From Diploptera punctata (lineage: Eukaryota > Arthropoda > Insecta > Blattodea > Blaberidae), in NCBI GenBank assembly GCA_030220185.1, contig JASPKZ010007249.1, positions 558,001-622,000 on the forward strand: a DNA stretch of 64,000 bases, written 5' to 3'. Below the pieces are notes generated by a model. That model was given only the letters and a program-made list of their open reading frames with translations. It had not been told where the DNA came from and searched no databases. This document shows, piece by piece, positions 53,090-63,645 of this stretch. Within the stretch, counting starts at the first letter, position 1, and each line of letters begins with the position of its first letter. The translations under genes and the position numbers were made by a program.

Positions 53090-54150
53090 ACTGTCTGTGC
53101 AGTGGGAGTCAATTTAAAGCTGCTGCAGCTGAAGACCTTCCGAAGGAACCAGTGCTCAGGATTTTTATGACCTGAAAGATCCATTTATCCCAGTCACGTT
53201 TGAACCCATAAACTTTGCAACCAGTGGCTAGCATGGTAATCACTAGTGTACCAGAACCGACAATAACTTTTAACACCTTATGAATAATGGAGTATGTATA
53301 TATTTCATAGGATTGTGTGTAGGCTTCAGATTCTGTCTGGATATGAAAGATATTGGTATGGACATGTTATAATAATGTCCAAAGGAAATATAGCTAAAAT
53401 TATTAATGGGATTGTTACCACTAGAATAAAAAAAGAGGATATCAGAAATAAAAGTTTCGAAACTTGAGAAGTGGAGGGAACTGTGTCTGGTGACGGAGAT
53501 GGAAATAATTAGAGAAATAAACTTTATTAATTTTTTGGCTATTTATAGTCACTTTAATTAGAGGAATGTGATTTGGATTCGTTATCTTTAGGGCACAGAT
53601 TTTTAAATAAATATAAAATAAATATCCTCAGCTCATGTCCAACTCAGGGTCGGATCGAGGGATGAGATGAGATGAACACCTATATATAGAGGTCTGTGAA
53701 TGACAAGGTGCCAGCTGACCATGCCTGATGCACCATCACAGGGGCAGATGAACAAAATGAAATGGATAAGATGAGTGTAGAGAAATGGTGGAATTAAATT
53801 GTGGCATGGGAAAATGGGAGAAGCCCCAAGAAAAACCTGTCCAAGCTTCTTTCGTCCACCATGAAATCCACATGAAGTAACCAAGACTCGATCTCGGGAC
53901 CCCAGCAGTGAGAGGCTAGCATCTAAACACCTGTGCCACAGAGCGCATATATTTTTATGTGCTAGAATTTAAGATTGCAACATAGCAAAATTTTCTACAA
54001 TTAATTCAAAATAACTTGTTTACATCTTTATAAATAAAAACTTTTTAAAAATTCTAATTGCTTTTTTAGTAAAAAATATAAATATCCTCAACTCGTGTCC
54101 AACTCAGGGTCGGGTCGAAGGATATGATGAAATGGAGCCCCTGTATAGAA
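53090..54150. repeat. tRNA-like repeat fragments
   Basis: 53090-53270: type D-like piece with box B-like word on the minus strand. 53630-53950 and 54085-54150 share 'cctcagctcatgtccaactcagggtcgg', showing a further dispersed repeat, with a tRNA-like end near 53890-53945. Confidence 0.4.
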
Positions 54151-54394
54151 GTCTGTATCTAGCAATATTACTTTGAGATTGCAAATGTTTCCATGTTGTG
54201 AGGCTCGGTTATCCTTTGAAAGGAGACTTTTATCCACTCTCAGTTTGCTAGGCCCGAAATAACTTCTCCAGATCCCCTGTTAGATGTCTTTACAGATTTC
54301 TAACTGGGGCTTCTCAGTTCTTGTTGCAGTACCAGAGACAAAATGTCTCCACTGTACATCATCTTAACAAGCATTCTCTTTTAATCAAAATTAC

Positions 54395-54560
54395 AATGGG
54401 AAGTAGCACTATGAAATACTGTACAATTTGTAAATTGAGTTGAGTTTGACTGGTGATGAAGGCAAATATCTTTGAAACCAGTATCAAGAAAACATGGAAC
54501 TTTATGAGGTGAGATGTAAAAACATTTTATCCAACACAATTTATAAAAATTCTCTTACTT
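54395..54560 (+). mobile_element. Penelope-type end fragment with hammerhead-like core
   Basis: Begins GGGAAGTAGCACTATGA. CTGGTGA (54450-54456, one change), T, GAAG../..CTTT, GAAA 54474-54477, CCAG, UA. Confidence 0.55.
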
Positions 54561-54592
54561 AACGTTTCCCATATCTCACAACATGGATATAT

Positions 54593-55265
54593 GTAGGAAA
54601 TAACACTATGAGGTTTATTTTAATTATATATGAGTTGTATATTTTTACTCCCCTCATATTTCTTGATTTTTATGCAGACTAGTTTCGTCGCTAACTGTGC
54701 GACATTTTCGATGCTTTACAACTGTTGCCTTGCGGTTGTCCTTCCTGCAAGTTGATTTCTGTTCCCTCTGTTGGCTGATCGATGAACTTCCAATTTTTTT
54801 TTTTTCTCTTTCACCGGGCATTTCAAAATTCATGGTTTTCTCTTTATTCTTGCAGATGTAAATTTTCTCCCAAATTGTGAGTTCCTTAGATTTTTCTAAC
54901 TGTTTTAGTAATTTTGCCTTAATCTGCAATAGCTGCACATGTATGGTCAGAAAAACACAAAATTGAAACTAAGGCAAAATTACTTAAACAGTTAGAAAAT
55001 CTAAGGAACTCACAATTTGGGAGAAAATTTACATCTGCAAGAATAAAAAGAAAACTACAAACTTTGAAATTTCTGGTGAAAGAGAAAAAAATGTATTTGG
55101 AAGTTCATCGGTCAGCCAACAGAGGGAAAAGAAATCAACTTGCATGAAGGACAACTGCAAAGCAACAGTTGCAAAGCATTGAGAAAGTTGCACAGTTAGC
55201 AATGAAACTAGTCTGCATAAAAATCAAGAAATATGAGGGGAGTCAAAATACACAGCACAAATATA
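54593..55265. mobile_element. Penelope foldback with coding remnants in both arms, 9-bp TSD
   Basis: ATGGATATA at 54584-54592 and 55266-55274. Arms 54640-54940 (minus) and 54955-55245 (plus) both encode the Penelope C-terminal stretch AKLLKQLEKSKELTIWEKIYI and NKE..MNFEMPGE, and both end with a core (stem GTCGC/GCGAC in the left arm, GAAACTAGTC). Diverged between arms by several substitutions. Confidence 0.82.
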
Positions 55266-55814
55266 ATGGATATAAGAGTTGGATTTTAAATCTTTATGAA
55301 GAAGCTTGGAAAAACCAAAATTGATAAGAGTGAAATATTGAAGTTAGATAAAACATAAGATGAATCAAAGGACAATAAAACAAGATTGTATGACCATGTT
55401 AAAAGAATGAATGCTGGAAGGAACTAAGATAAGCACAGGAATTTAGATTAGAAGGGAAGAGACCAAGAGGTCAGCCAAGGTATAGATGGGAAAAATAAGG
55501 TAAGAAGAATGTTCAGAAAAGTGGAATCAAATAGATGAAAAAGAAGACATGGAATGACTGAGATAGAAGAAGACTTTTAACTAAAACTCGACCCCCGAAC
55601 GGGAACACAAGACTAGATGAAGTTGAGAGACTGCACATGTTACTATTACATAAGAAAAGAAATAAAGTTCCATTCATATAAAACATTATACTATTTGTGT
55701 TCCAACGTTAACTTTTAACACAGTAAATTAAATCCTTTTAAATATCTTTCATGAGTTCTAAATTTTAGAAATGCAAAATTCATTTAGTTGTGTCGGATTT
55801 CAATTCATGATCTT

Positions 55815-56090
55815 CTAGAAAAAAATTGATCTATTTATCAATGGGCAGGTCATGTGGCACAAATGGGGAGTAAAATATATGCATGGAAGCTTCTTGTAGG
55901 AAAACCGGAGAGAAAATGCCCAGTTGGTAGGCCAAGAATGAGGTGGGAAAATAACATTAACTATGATTTGAGGGAAGTAGAGGGAATGATTGGAAAACAT
56001 TAGCTCAGGATAGGGATGTATGGAGAGCTTATGTCTGCATGGCCATGAACCTACAGGTTCAATAGTGCCAGTGAGTTAGTTTAGTTATCA
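55815..56090 (+). pseudogene. LINE 3' end (family 1)
   Basis: WAGHVAQMGS-like and KPERKCPVGRPRMRWENNIN words are readable, then the 3' end 'gaacctacaggttcaatagtgccagtgag'. Close to 6703-7000, opposite strand. Confidence 0.8.
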
Positions 56091-56101
56091 AAATGAAATA
56101 T

Positions 56102-56132
56102 TGATATTATATATATATATATATATATATGT
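56102..56132. repeat. (AT)n microsatellite
   Basis: Short pure AT run. Confidence 0.8.
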
Positions 56133-56536
56133 TTATTGTCAGAATAGATTTTCACACACATAATATCAAACTTTTTAGCAAGACAATCTTTAATATCACA
56201 ATTACAATAAATTGGTTCTTAATAGTATATACATTGCTGGCAGAAAACTGTGGTGTATTTCTTTTTAGTTAAGTATTGAACTTTGGAGTTTCAAAGGAAA
56301 TTAACATTAATTTATTATAATATACTATAGTCAGAGATCTCTATAAATGAATCCTGATAATACACTCCTATTACTCTGATATATTCCTGAAGTTGTGGTA
56401 AAAATAAAGCATCAATTTTATATGAAAATATGATGCAATAATAGAGTTTCCTGCCAACATTTTTTTAAAAATAATTATAAGAAATAATAACATGTTATAA
56501 ATTAAAAACGAACATCAATAGTTAATATTTAATTTT

Positions 56537-56730
56537 AGGAAGTTATATTTTGAGGTTATTTTAATTATATTATTTTTAGTCCGATCATCTTACCTCAATA
56601 TTAATGTTGATATCAACAGTCTGGAAAAGCTGACGATAAAACAGAATTGTTTTGAAACATGTTCAAGAACAAATTAACATTAATATTGAGGTAAGATGAT
56701 CAGACTAAAAATAATATAATCAATAGTTAA
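56537..56730 (+). mobile_element. Foldback with hammerhead-like core, sister of 8903
   Basis: Starts AGGAAGTTATATTTTGAGG; arms carry CTTACCTCAATATTAATGTT and its inverse. Near-identical to 8903-9054 in the core and similar in the arms. Confidence 0.7.
56610..56680 (+). ncRNA. Candidate hammerhead ribozyme (GUU)
   Basis: CTGACGA 56630-56636, T, AAAACA/TGTTTT with GAAT loop, GAAA 56654-56657, ACATGT, then GTT in place of GTC. Core identical to the copy at 8964. Confidence 0.45.
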
Positions 56731-57390
56731 TTCAGACATTAGAGAAGCAGGAATTCTGTTTGTTTTATAATCCATGGTAGAGTAGTAAAGATTATTATTT
56801 GCTGATGCTTTAGAGTTTGATATTCTAAAAATGAAGATAAATTTTGGTTGAATCAGGATAATAAATTATAAATTTGATTATGAAATTTAAATAAAAGTAC
56901 ATTGTTAAAGGGTCATTATAACCTATAGGAGTCATGATCCAATGATATCATACTTGATGTCATTCTCAGGAAAGTTTTCAATATTCATTTTAAGAAAGGT
57001 TGAGACAGACCCAGGACCAGTCTATATATTATAAATGAGTAAAGAAAATGTCCCTCCCTCTGCTGCTCAGAATCAATACAAGGCTGTCCAGTCTGTAGTC
57101 AGACACCATGATGCCTGTGCTAACCCATGAAGTTATTGTTTTTTATAATTCTAGCATAGGACCCATGGGTCTTGTTGATGTTATTACTATAGTTTTTTAT
57201 AATTTTGGCATAGGCCCCATAAATTTTGTTGAATTAACCCTCCAAATGATTAAAGATTCTTGTGGGATGTTATACAGGTTAAACAGAAGATTCTTATTTA
57301 ATTAAATAAAAATAAAACATACAGTTTTATTTGATTTTCATATTTATTAAGATATAATTTAGTTACAGCTGTTTCGGTATACTGTACCTT

Positions 57391-58282
57391 TATATATTAA
57401 ATTTGAGAATTTTTAACATTATGAGGTTCAATTAATAATAATTAAATGAATCGTGATTTTTTCTTACCTCATACATCTATGTTTCTTTAAACACAGCACT
57501 GCAGTATCGGCGACCCTTTGTCGTCATCGTCAGCTGTTTTCACGACTGTCAATTTTTTCTCCTTTTTGCCGGTAATTATCTAGACTGCCATCTGGTGTTC
57601 TTTTGAAGGAATTCCTCTTCAAACTGCCATCTGGTGTTGTTTTGAATGAATCATTTCCTAAACTGCTATCTGTTGTATTTTTGAAGAACTTTGTAATCAA
57701 GCTTGGTTCTTCCGGAATCTCGAAGTTCATAGTTCTAGTATGGTTTTTTTGAATATATATTTTTTCCCAAACTGTTAAATCCAAAGGTTTTGATAGATGT
57801 TTTAAAAGTTTTGCTTCTTTTTCAATCCTATGATGCTCTAATAAACTATGTGCTGCTATAGAAAGGAACTTGGAAACTCGTTAAAAAGAGCACTTCAGAA
57901 ACATGAAGAATGGAGAAATTGAAAAATCAGCTATAGCAGCACATAGTTTATTAGAGCATCATAGGATTGAAAAAGAACATACTAGAACTATGAACTTCGA
58001 GATTCCGGAAGAACCAAGCTTGATTACAAAGTTCTTCAAAAATACAACAGATAGCAGTTTAGGAAATGATTCATTCAAAACAACACCAGATGGCAGTTTG
58101 AAGAGGAATTCCTTCAAAAGAACACCAGATGGCAGTCTAGATAATTACCGGCAAAAAGGAGAAAAAATTGACAGTCGTGAAAACAGCTGACGATGACGAC
58201 AAAGGGTCGCCGATACTGCAGTGCTGTGTTTAAAGAAACATAGATGTATGAGGTAAGAAAAAATCACGATTCATTTAATTAT
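57391..58282. mobile_element. Inner Penelope foldback, 13-bp TSD
   Basis: TATACTGTACCTT at 57378-57390 and 58283-58295. Both arms encode the same C-terminal stretch (MNFEIPEEPSLITKFF, then repeats of TPDGSL), minus strand at left and plus strand at right. The left arm keeps a segment (LTVWEKIYIQKN) that the right arm lacks. The 3' ends point outward. Same family as 1445-1803. Confidence 0.9.
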
Positions 58283-58295
58283 TATACTGTACCTT

Positions 58296-59240
58296 CTTCA
58301 GGCATGTTAACAAATTAATGAATTGTGTTATTATAATAACACAACACTGTACCTTCATCAGACATGTTATCAAATTAATGAATATAACACAACACTGTAC
58401 CTTAAGACATGTTAACAAATTAATGAATTGTGTTATTATAATAACACAACACTGTACCTTCATCAGACATGTTATCAAATTAATGAATATAACACAACAC
58501 TGTACCTTAAGACATGTTAACAAATTAATGAATTGTGTTATTATAATAACACAACACTGTACCTTCATCAGACATGTTATCAAATTAATGAATATAACAC
58601 AACACTGTACCTTAAGACATGTTAACAAATTAATGAATTGTGTTATTATAATAACACAACACTGTACCTTCATCAGACATGTTATCAAATTAATGAATAT
58701 AACACAACACTGTACCTTAAGACATGTTAACAAATTAATGAATTGTGTTATTATAATAACACAACACTGTACCTTCATCAGACATGTTATCAAATTAATG
58801 AATATAACACAACACTGTACCTTAAGACATGTTAACAAATTAATGAATTGTGTTATTATAATAACACAACACTGTACCTTCATCAGACATGTTATCAAAT
58901 TAATGAATATAACACAACACTGTACCTTAAGACATGTTAACAAATTAATGAATTGTGTTATTATAATAACACAACACTGTACCTTCATCAGACATGTTAT
59001 CAAATTAATGAATATAACACAACACTGTACCTTAAGACATGTTAACAAATTAATGAATTGTGTTATTATAATAACACAACACTGTACCTTCATCAGACAT
59101 GTTATCAAATTAATGAATTGTGTTATTATAATAACACAACACTGTACCTTCATCAGACATGTTATCAAATTAATGAATATAACACAACACTGTACCTTAA
59201 GACATGTTAACAAATTAATGAATTGTGTTATTTTAATTTG
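58296..59240. repeat. 105-bp tandem array, about nine units
   Basis: The word AATTGTGTTATTATAATAAC starts at 58321, 58426, 58531, 58636 and so on, a strict 105-bp period, with one shortened step (59056 to 59116). Each unit has two half-units starting CTGTACCTT; one holds, on the minus strand, CTGATGAAGGTACAGTG, the 5' part of a hammerhead-like core. Since 105 is divisible by three, both strands show about 310-codon open frames; these are by-products of the repeat. Confidence 0.95.
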
Positions 59241-59328
59241 TTAACATGTCCGAAGAAGGTACAGTGTACCGAAACAGCTGTAACTAAATTATATCTTAAT
59301 AAATATGAAAATCAAATAAAACTGTAAG

Positions 59329-59334
59329 TTTATT
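59329..59334 (-). terminator. Possible poly(A) signal AATAAA for the Aven gene
   Basis: AATAAA on the minus strand about 100 bp past the stop, formed at the junction of the TSD and the inserted element. An ATTAAA variant overlaps at 59333-59338. Confidence 0.4.
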
Positions 59335-59434
59335 TAATTAAATAAGTAATGGATTTTTATCAAGTACACCAACTCGATTGATTAGAAAATCCTTATGTAA
59401 ATCTGACATTCCTATTTCAAAATGCTTCCAATAT

Positions 59435-59532
59435 TTAATCATCTAACATAGAATCAAGCCAGTCTTCAAGATCTTCAGTCTGCTTTTGTGGTGAAACTAA
59501 TGTTAGATCTGAACCAAGTCCAGTAGTATCAT
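59435..59532 (-). CDS. Aven: Aven-like last coding exon
   Basis: 98 bp that complete the split aspartate codon and add 31 further residues ending LEDWLDSMLDD, then TAA. Confidence 0.75.
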
Positions 59533-60788
59533 CTGGAGAAGAAAAAAAAAAAGCAGTATTATTACACAAAATGAATTTCAAACATTGTATTTACAGTTAC
59601 TTGAACATTATACAAAATTGTATAATAATTACCTTCTTCTATGGATGGTTTTGCAACTTGAGAAGGTTGTAAGCCTGTTAAATGTGGTTCTCTAACTGGC
59701 TTCCTCAACAAGAGAAGGAAGTCCAGATCATCATTTGCATGTTCAGGTTTAGTCTGTTTAGGAAGAGGTTGAGATTTGGATAGGTGATCTGAAATTTGAA
59801 TCTTTTTCTGGCTCTTCAAATCTTCAGCCTTATTCTTGCTTTCTGTAACTCTATCTCTGATCTGATTTTCTGGAAGCTGTGATTTCTTTTCATGTTCCAT
59901 CTTCTTACTTCCAGAATCACCAGTTTTGGTTTGATTTTCAAAAAACTGAGCCTCATTCTGACTTTCTGAAACAAGAGTTTCACTCTTTGCTGTAGAAATT
60001 TGATTCTCATTCTTATTTTCTGAAACTTGTATTTTGCCCTTGGCTTTACGTCGACTTGTTCTCTGTCCTAAAGGCATTACTGGTTCTTGCACAATGTTTT
60101 CAGAAGTGTCTACAACTAACACCTGATTTTCTTGCTCTGAGATATTTGTCATAATTGCTTCAGGATTTTTAATTTGATTTTCATTGTCAAGAATGTCTTT
60201 CTTTATTTCCTTGGGTTGTGTGTTTTCTTTTTTAATGTCACTTATGGGGGTAATTTTTTGTTGTTTAAGTTCCTTAGGTGGTGTGCTTTCTTTTTTAGTT
60301 TCTTGTACTGATATAATTTCCTCAATAACTTCGTTATTATTTTTTTCTGATGGTATATCATCTTTTTTCTTTTCTCTAACATTTCTAGAAGGAAGATCTT
60401 CCTTAAGTGGTTCTGTGGAAACATCAATTGATGATTTTAAAACTGTGTTGGGATGTTGTTCTATGTCATTAACTTTAGAACTTGGAGATGGAGTTTGTCT
60501 AAGTCCAGCCTTTTCGGGTTTAATATAAGATTCCTTCTCATACACATTTTCATCAACTTCATTTTGAGTATCTAATTCGTCAATGTCAAAATTCAAAACA
60601 GTTTTTTCCTCAGTTGATTTTTTTTCTATTGGTGCAGGACTTGATTCTTTCATTATATCCAGCAATCTATTAGTTAATTCCTTTACATCTTTATTTTTTT
60701 CTCTATTCTTTTTAGCATTTTTTTTTGTATTATCATATTGCTTCAAAGCAGATCTAGCTATACAATCCATATTTTCTATTTCATCTTC
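59435..60788 (-). CDS. Aven: Probable Aven, cell-death regulator (last two exons)
   Basis: Two exons, 60788-59633 (385 codons plus one base, acceptor after a T-run, donor GTAATT) and 59532-59435 (acceptor CTTCTCCAG, stop TAA). Together about 417 residues. The C-terminus is DLEDWLDSMLDD, preceded about 70 residues earlier by DDLDFLLLLRKPV; vertebrate Aven ends in the same way with a leucine-rich 'ELDLLLNL' block and 'ELEDWLDSM'. Aven binds Bcl-xL and Apaf-1, restrains caspase activation and acts in ATM signalling. The middle is a long lysine/glutamate/asparagine-rich, probably disordered, region. The conserved RGG and central domains are not visible and must lie in exons beyond the right edge. 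The first in-frame methionine here is not likely the true start. Identity rests on the C-terminal motifs. Confidence 0.68.
59633..60788 (-). CDS. Aven: Aven-like penultimate coding exon
   Basis: 1156 bp entering in phase 0 after TTTTTTGCAG and leaving one base. Low-complexity acidic/basic, with a TSRRKAKGK basic cluster. A small DNA transposon lies 42 bp upstream of the acceptor. Confidence 0.75.
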
Positions 60789-60829
60789 CTGCAAAAAAAA
60801 AAAAATTAAGATTTCATTCAGAGACTATA

Positions 60830-61374
60830 GGGTGTCCCAATAAGAATGCCAGATTTGAATTGGCAGCAACTTTTTACTACGAGGTTGGCAGCATTCTACC
60901 TACACTTTTTGTTTTCTATATTTGTTCAATTACTGGATATGGAGTGTTATACTGCTGAACAATGAGTTTTAATTGTGAAAACTCATTACCAGAATGGTGT
61001 GTGTTATGCTCAAACTGTTATTCGTGCTCTTAGGCCGGAATTGCACAGAGGTGACCAAAACTGGCCACCAAGGTCATGTGACTTCTTTCCTTGGGGGTTT
61101 ATCAAATCACAGGTTTGTGAACACAATCCCCGAACCATACAAGACCTGAAGCAGGAAATTCGACGTGTCAGCGCAAGACTGTGCAAAAGTAATCACAAAT
61201 TTCATAGACAGAGTCACTAGCTGTAGAGCATCTCGTGATGGACATATGTCAGATGTCATTTTCCATACTTAAATCGGAACGTATACCCTTTGTGCTCATG
61301 TATAAATATGTCATTTCTTTCTAATATAGTTTATTTTGTGCATTATTAAATCCGGCATTCTTATTGGGACACCC
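60830..61374 (+). mobile_element. Short mariner-type deletion derivative in the Aven intron
   Basis: GGGTGTCCCAATAAGAATGCC at the left and its inverse at the right. Plus strand has short transposase remnants: VRALRPELHRGDQNWPPRSCDFFP, read in pieces, then NPRTIQDLKQEIRR. About 545 bp; most of the gene is deleted. It lies 42 bp from the splice acceptor. Confidence 0.85.
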
Positions 61375-61705
61375 ATTAGCACCATTTTAATATATAATTA
61401 TAAATAATTACAAATAAACAATGACAGTTTATAATGTTATCATATTAGAAGATATTTTCAGCAAGGCCAAATGTATAGATCATGTTCAAATGTAAAATTA
61501 AAATCTTAGAACACAATAAAAAAAAATCTTATTCAGAGAAAATCTAAATTCAAGGAATATTTTAATTTATGACATTATAAATAGACCTAGTTTCTTTAAA
61601 TATATTTTTTCACTACTAAACCTATTATCCTAATATATTCTTACTCTTGAGGAGATGCAACAACCTTGAAAACTTTCATTCAGAGAATAATACATACGCA
61701 TATTA
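61375..61705. other. Intronic AT-rich sequence, nothing recognised
   Basis: Between two mobile elements; no exon-like sequence on the minus strand. Confidence 0.4.
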
Positions 61706-61717
61706 TGCTATAATTGA

Positions 61718-62125
61718 ATAATAGGAGTTAGATTTTTCATGACTAACCTCATATTTGTAATTTCTTGAAGACCTAGATTTCGACACATTAAGTATCATCA
61801 TCAATTCTTTCTAACTGTTGAATCATCGGTTGGTGATCCTGTAGGTTGATATCTGTTCCCTCAGTTGGCTGATTGATAAACTTATTTTTTTATTAAGAAA
61901 ATAATGAATTTTGAAATTCTGGGAGAAAAAAAAGTTTGAATTGGAAGTTCGTCAGCCAACAGAGAGAGCAGAAAGCAACCTACAGGATCATCAACTGATG
62001 ATTCAACAGTTAGAAAGAATTGATAATGATGCTTAACACGCCGAAATCTAGGTCTTCAAGACATCTACAAATACAAGGTGAGTCATAAATAATCTAATTT
62101 CTATTATTTAAAATAAACCTCATAG
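61718..62125. mobile_element. Penelope foldback, 12-bp TSD
   Basis: TGCTATAATTGA at 61706-61717 and 62126-62137. Arms carry the inverse of each other ('aagacctagatttcg', 'cctacaggatca', 'cagccaac'). The right arm (plus) ends with TGATGC.., CCGAAATCTAGGTC, a helix III and GUC-like end. Confidence 0.78.
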
Positions 62126-62485
62126 TGCTATAATTGATTTATTCCTTAGCTGTATACCTTATTCAAGGCTGAGAAATACATATGCTGAAATCCTTGAACA
62201 GAATTCTATTAGTTTCAAATGTGAAAATAAATATTTTTTTTTTATTGTCACAGATTTAGTTTAATTCAGATTTTCAAAGGAAAGTTCAGTTTGCACTGGT
62301 GTTTCAGTCATGCCTAAAATAAAGTAATTTAAATATTGTCATTTAAGACAGACTGCATCTGAATTTGGAAATATTATGTGTGGGTGGTGAAGTACTATTT
62401 TATAAGATGAGCGATACAATGGTATCAGCAATAATAATATCCAGTATCAGAAAGTAATATATTTAAAATATTTAATAAAAAATAT

Positions 62486-63078
62486 AACTCCGCCATTGCC
62501 GGTCCCAAGCCCGGATGAGAAAGGAGGAGGGGAGTAACACCTCGTAAAAAAAACCTTGGTTCAACTGGCCCGGCTGATAGTACCATGTGAGGGTCCCTTG
62601 CCAGGGAACGGTGAAGACCTCAACGGCAATGAAGGCGGAGAGGGATACCCTTAATACGGCAGATTTGGCGGAAGAGGCACCCTACCCTCACTCAGGGAAA
62701 GAGAGAGGAACCGCTGCCTTGCGGAGAAGGAGAAACTTCACAGGCTAAGGAAGCATCCCCTACAGAAAAGCATGCCTGTCCAAGAGGCATTGAGGTGGCA
62801 ACCCCACCACTGGACTTACCCAACTATAGGCTGGTAACCTATAATGGGGAAAACTTTAAATACTCGAAAGACTACAGGAAATACATATACAAAATTATCA
62901 GATTAAATGTTCCAACACGTCCAGAGAATGTCAAATTCCCGTTTACCAAAGATGATTTACCACCTCAACCCTAAAGGCAAAAGAGACCTCGGAAGACCCT
63001 TCAACCGATGGAAAGATCAGTTTTTGTAGTCGCAGAACGGGCATCATCACCCAATACTGCATTCGGAAGAAGAAGAAG
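62486..63078 (+). mobile_element. Internally deleted LINE-derived element
   Basis: A GC-richer 5' part ('ccggtcccaagcccggatgag', 'agggtcccttgcc') is joined to a LINE 3' end (GRPFNRWKDQF-like, then GAAGAAGAAG tail). Near-identical AATAAAAAATAT flanks (62474-62485 and about 63079-63090). It seems a LINE copy that kept only both ends. Confidence 0.6.
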
Positions 63079-63089
63079 AATAAAAAAAT

Positions 63090-63370
63090 ATTAAACTTAC
63101 TGCTTAAATAGTAGTGTAAAATTCTCAATAAAAAACTACTTCTTTAATAGAAGCCAGCTGTTGGCTATTGGTAACGCCATCTATTTGCCTTTGGATGAAT
63201 TGAGAACTGTATACGTGGAAAGAAATATTAATGTTCGTATTATCGTTTGAATGATATAATGGACATCACACTCATATGGAGAATGAGAAGTCCAGGGTTC
63301 AATTCCCGGTTAATGCATTAATTTTTCTTTTCAAAATAATATTATTCAGTATTGGAAAGTGTTAAATTTA
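63090..63370 (+). repeat. Type C tRNA-like repeat
   Basis: Inverted relative of 13990-14290, with box B-like GGTTCAATTCCCGG at 63297-63310 and the 'gcattaatttttcttttcaaaata' end. A second, split copy spans 63646-63880 with GGTTCAAATCCTGG at 63827-63840. Confidence 0.6.
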
Positions 63371-63416
63371 AAATGTTTCATCAAAAATATTAAGCTTACT
63401 GCTTAAAATGTAATGT

Positions 63417-63645
63417 TGGTTGGTTGGTATCTAATGTCGAGCACTTGATAATGAAATCATTCGCTCTCTTGCACTCCAATATTTAGCAGAAAGGCTGGTC
63501 TCTTCTACAAAAGCTGGACAATGGAGGAGATGGTTTCTTTTCATATCTTCATTTAAATTGCAAAAAGGGCATTTAGGTGAATCTGTTATGCCAAGTCTGT
63601 GTAGGTGATTATTCAGGCAGTCATGTCCCGTTAGCAGTCTGAATG
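63417..63645 (-). mobile_element. 5'-truncated LINE, zinc-knuckle end, 14-bp TSD
   Basis: TTAAAATGTAATGT at 63403-63416 and 63646-63659. On the minus strand it encodes FRLLTGHDCLNNHLHRLG and the CPFCNLNE...HLLHCP cluster to the stop, then a CCAA tail. Same family as 20302-20805 and very similar to it. Confidence 0.9.

Larger units (their letters stand above)
57310..59329. mobile_element. Outer Penelope-type foldback with tandem array, 16-bp TSD
   Basis: TTATTTAATTAAATAA at 57294-57309 and 59330-59345. The left end (57310-57390) is an inverted copy of the right end (59250-59329). Between them is a 105-bp tandem array. A later element (57391-58282) split the left arm. Its right end stands about 100 bp past the Aven stop codon. 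Confidence 0.88.

Noticed and set aside
53633..53884. 83-codon minus-strand frame
   Set aside because: Falls within a dispersed repeat (start repeated at 54085) and has no family features.
58296..59240. CRISPR-like array
   Set aside because: Units are adjoining copies without variable spacers, in a eukaryotic genome, inside a retroelement.
58275..59244. Two overlapping open frames of about 310 codons on opposite strands
   Set aside because: They follow exactly the 105-bp tandem array (105 is a multiple of three and has no stops in those frames). They are repeat artefacts, not genes.
60184..60843. Plus-strand frames opposite the Aven exon
   Set aside because: Mirror of a lysine/glutamate-rich coding exon, giving serine/phenylalanine-rich chance frames without splice support.
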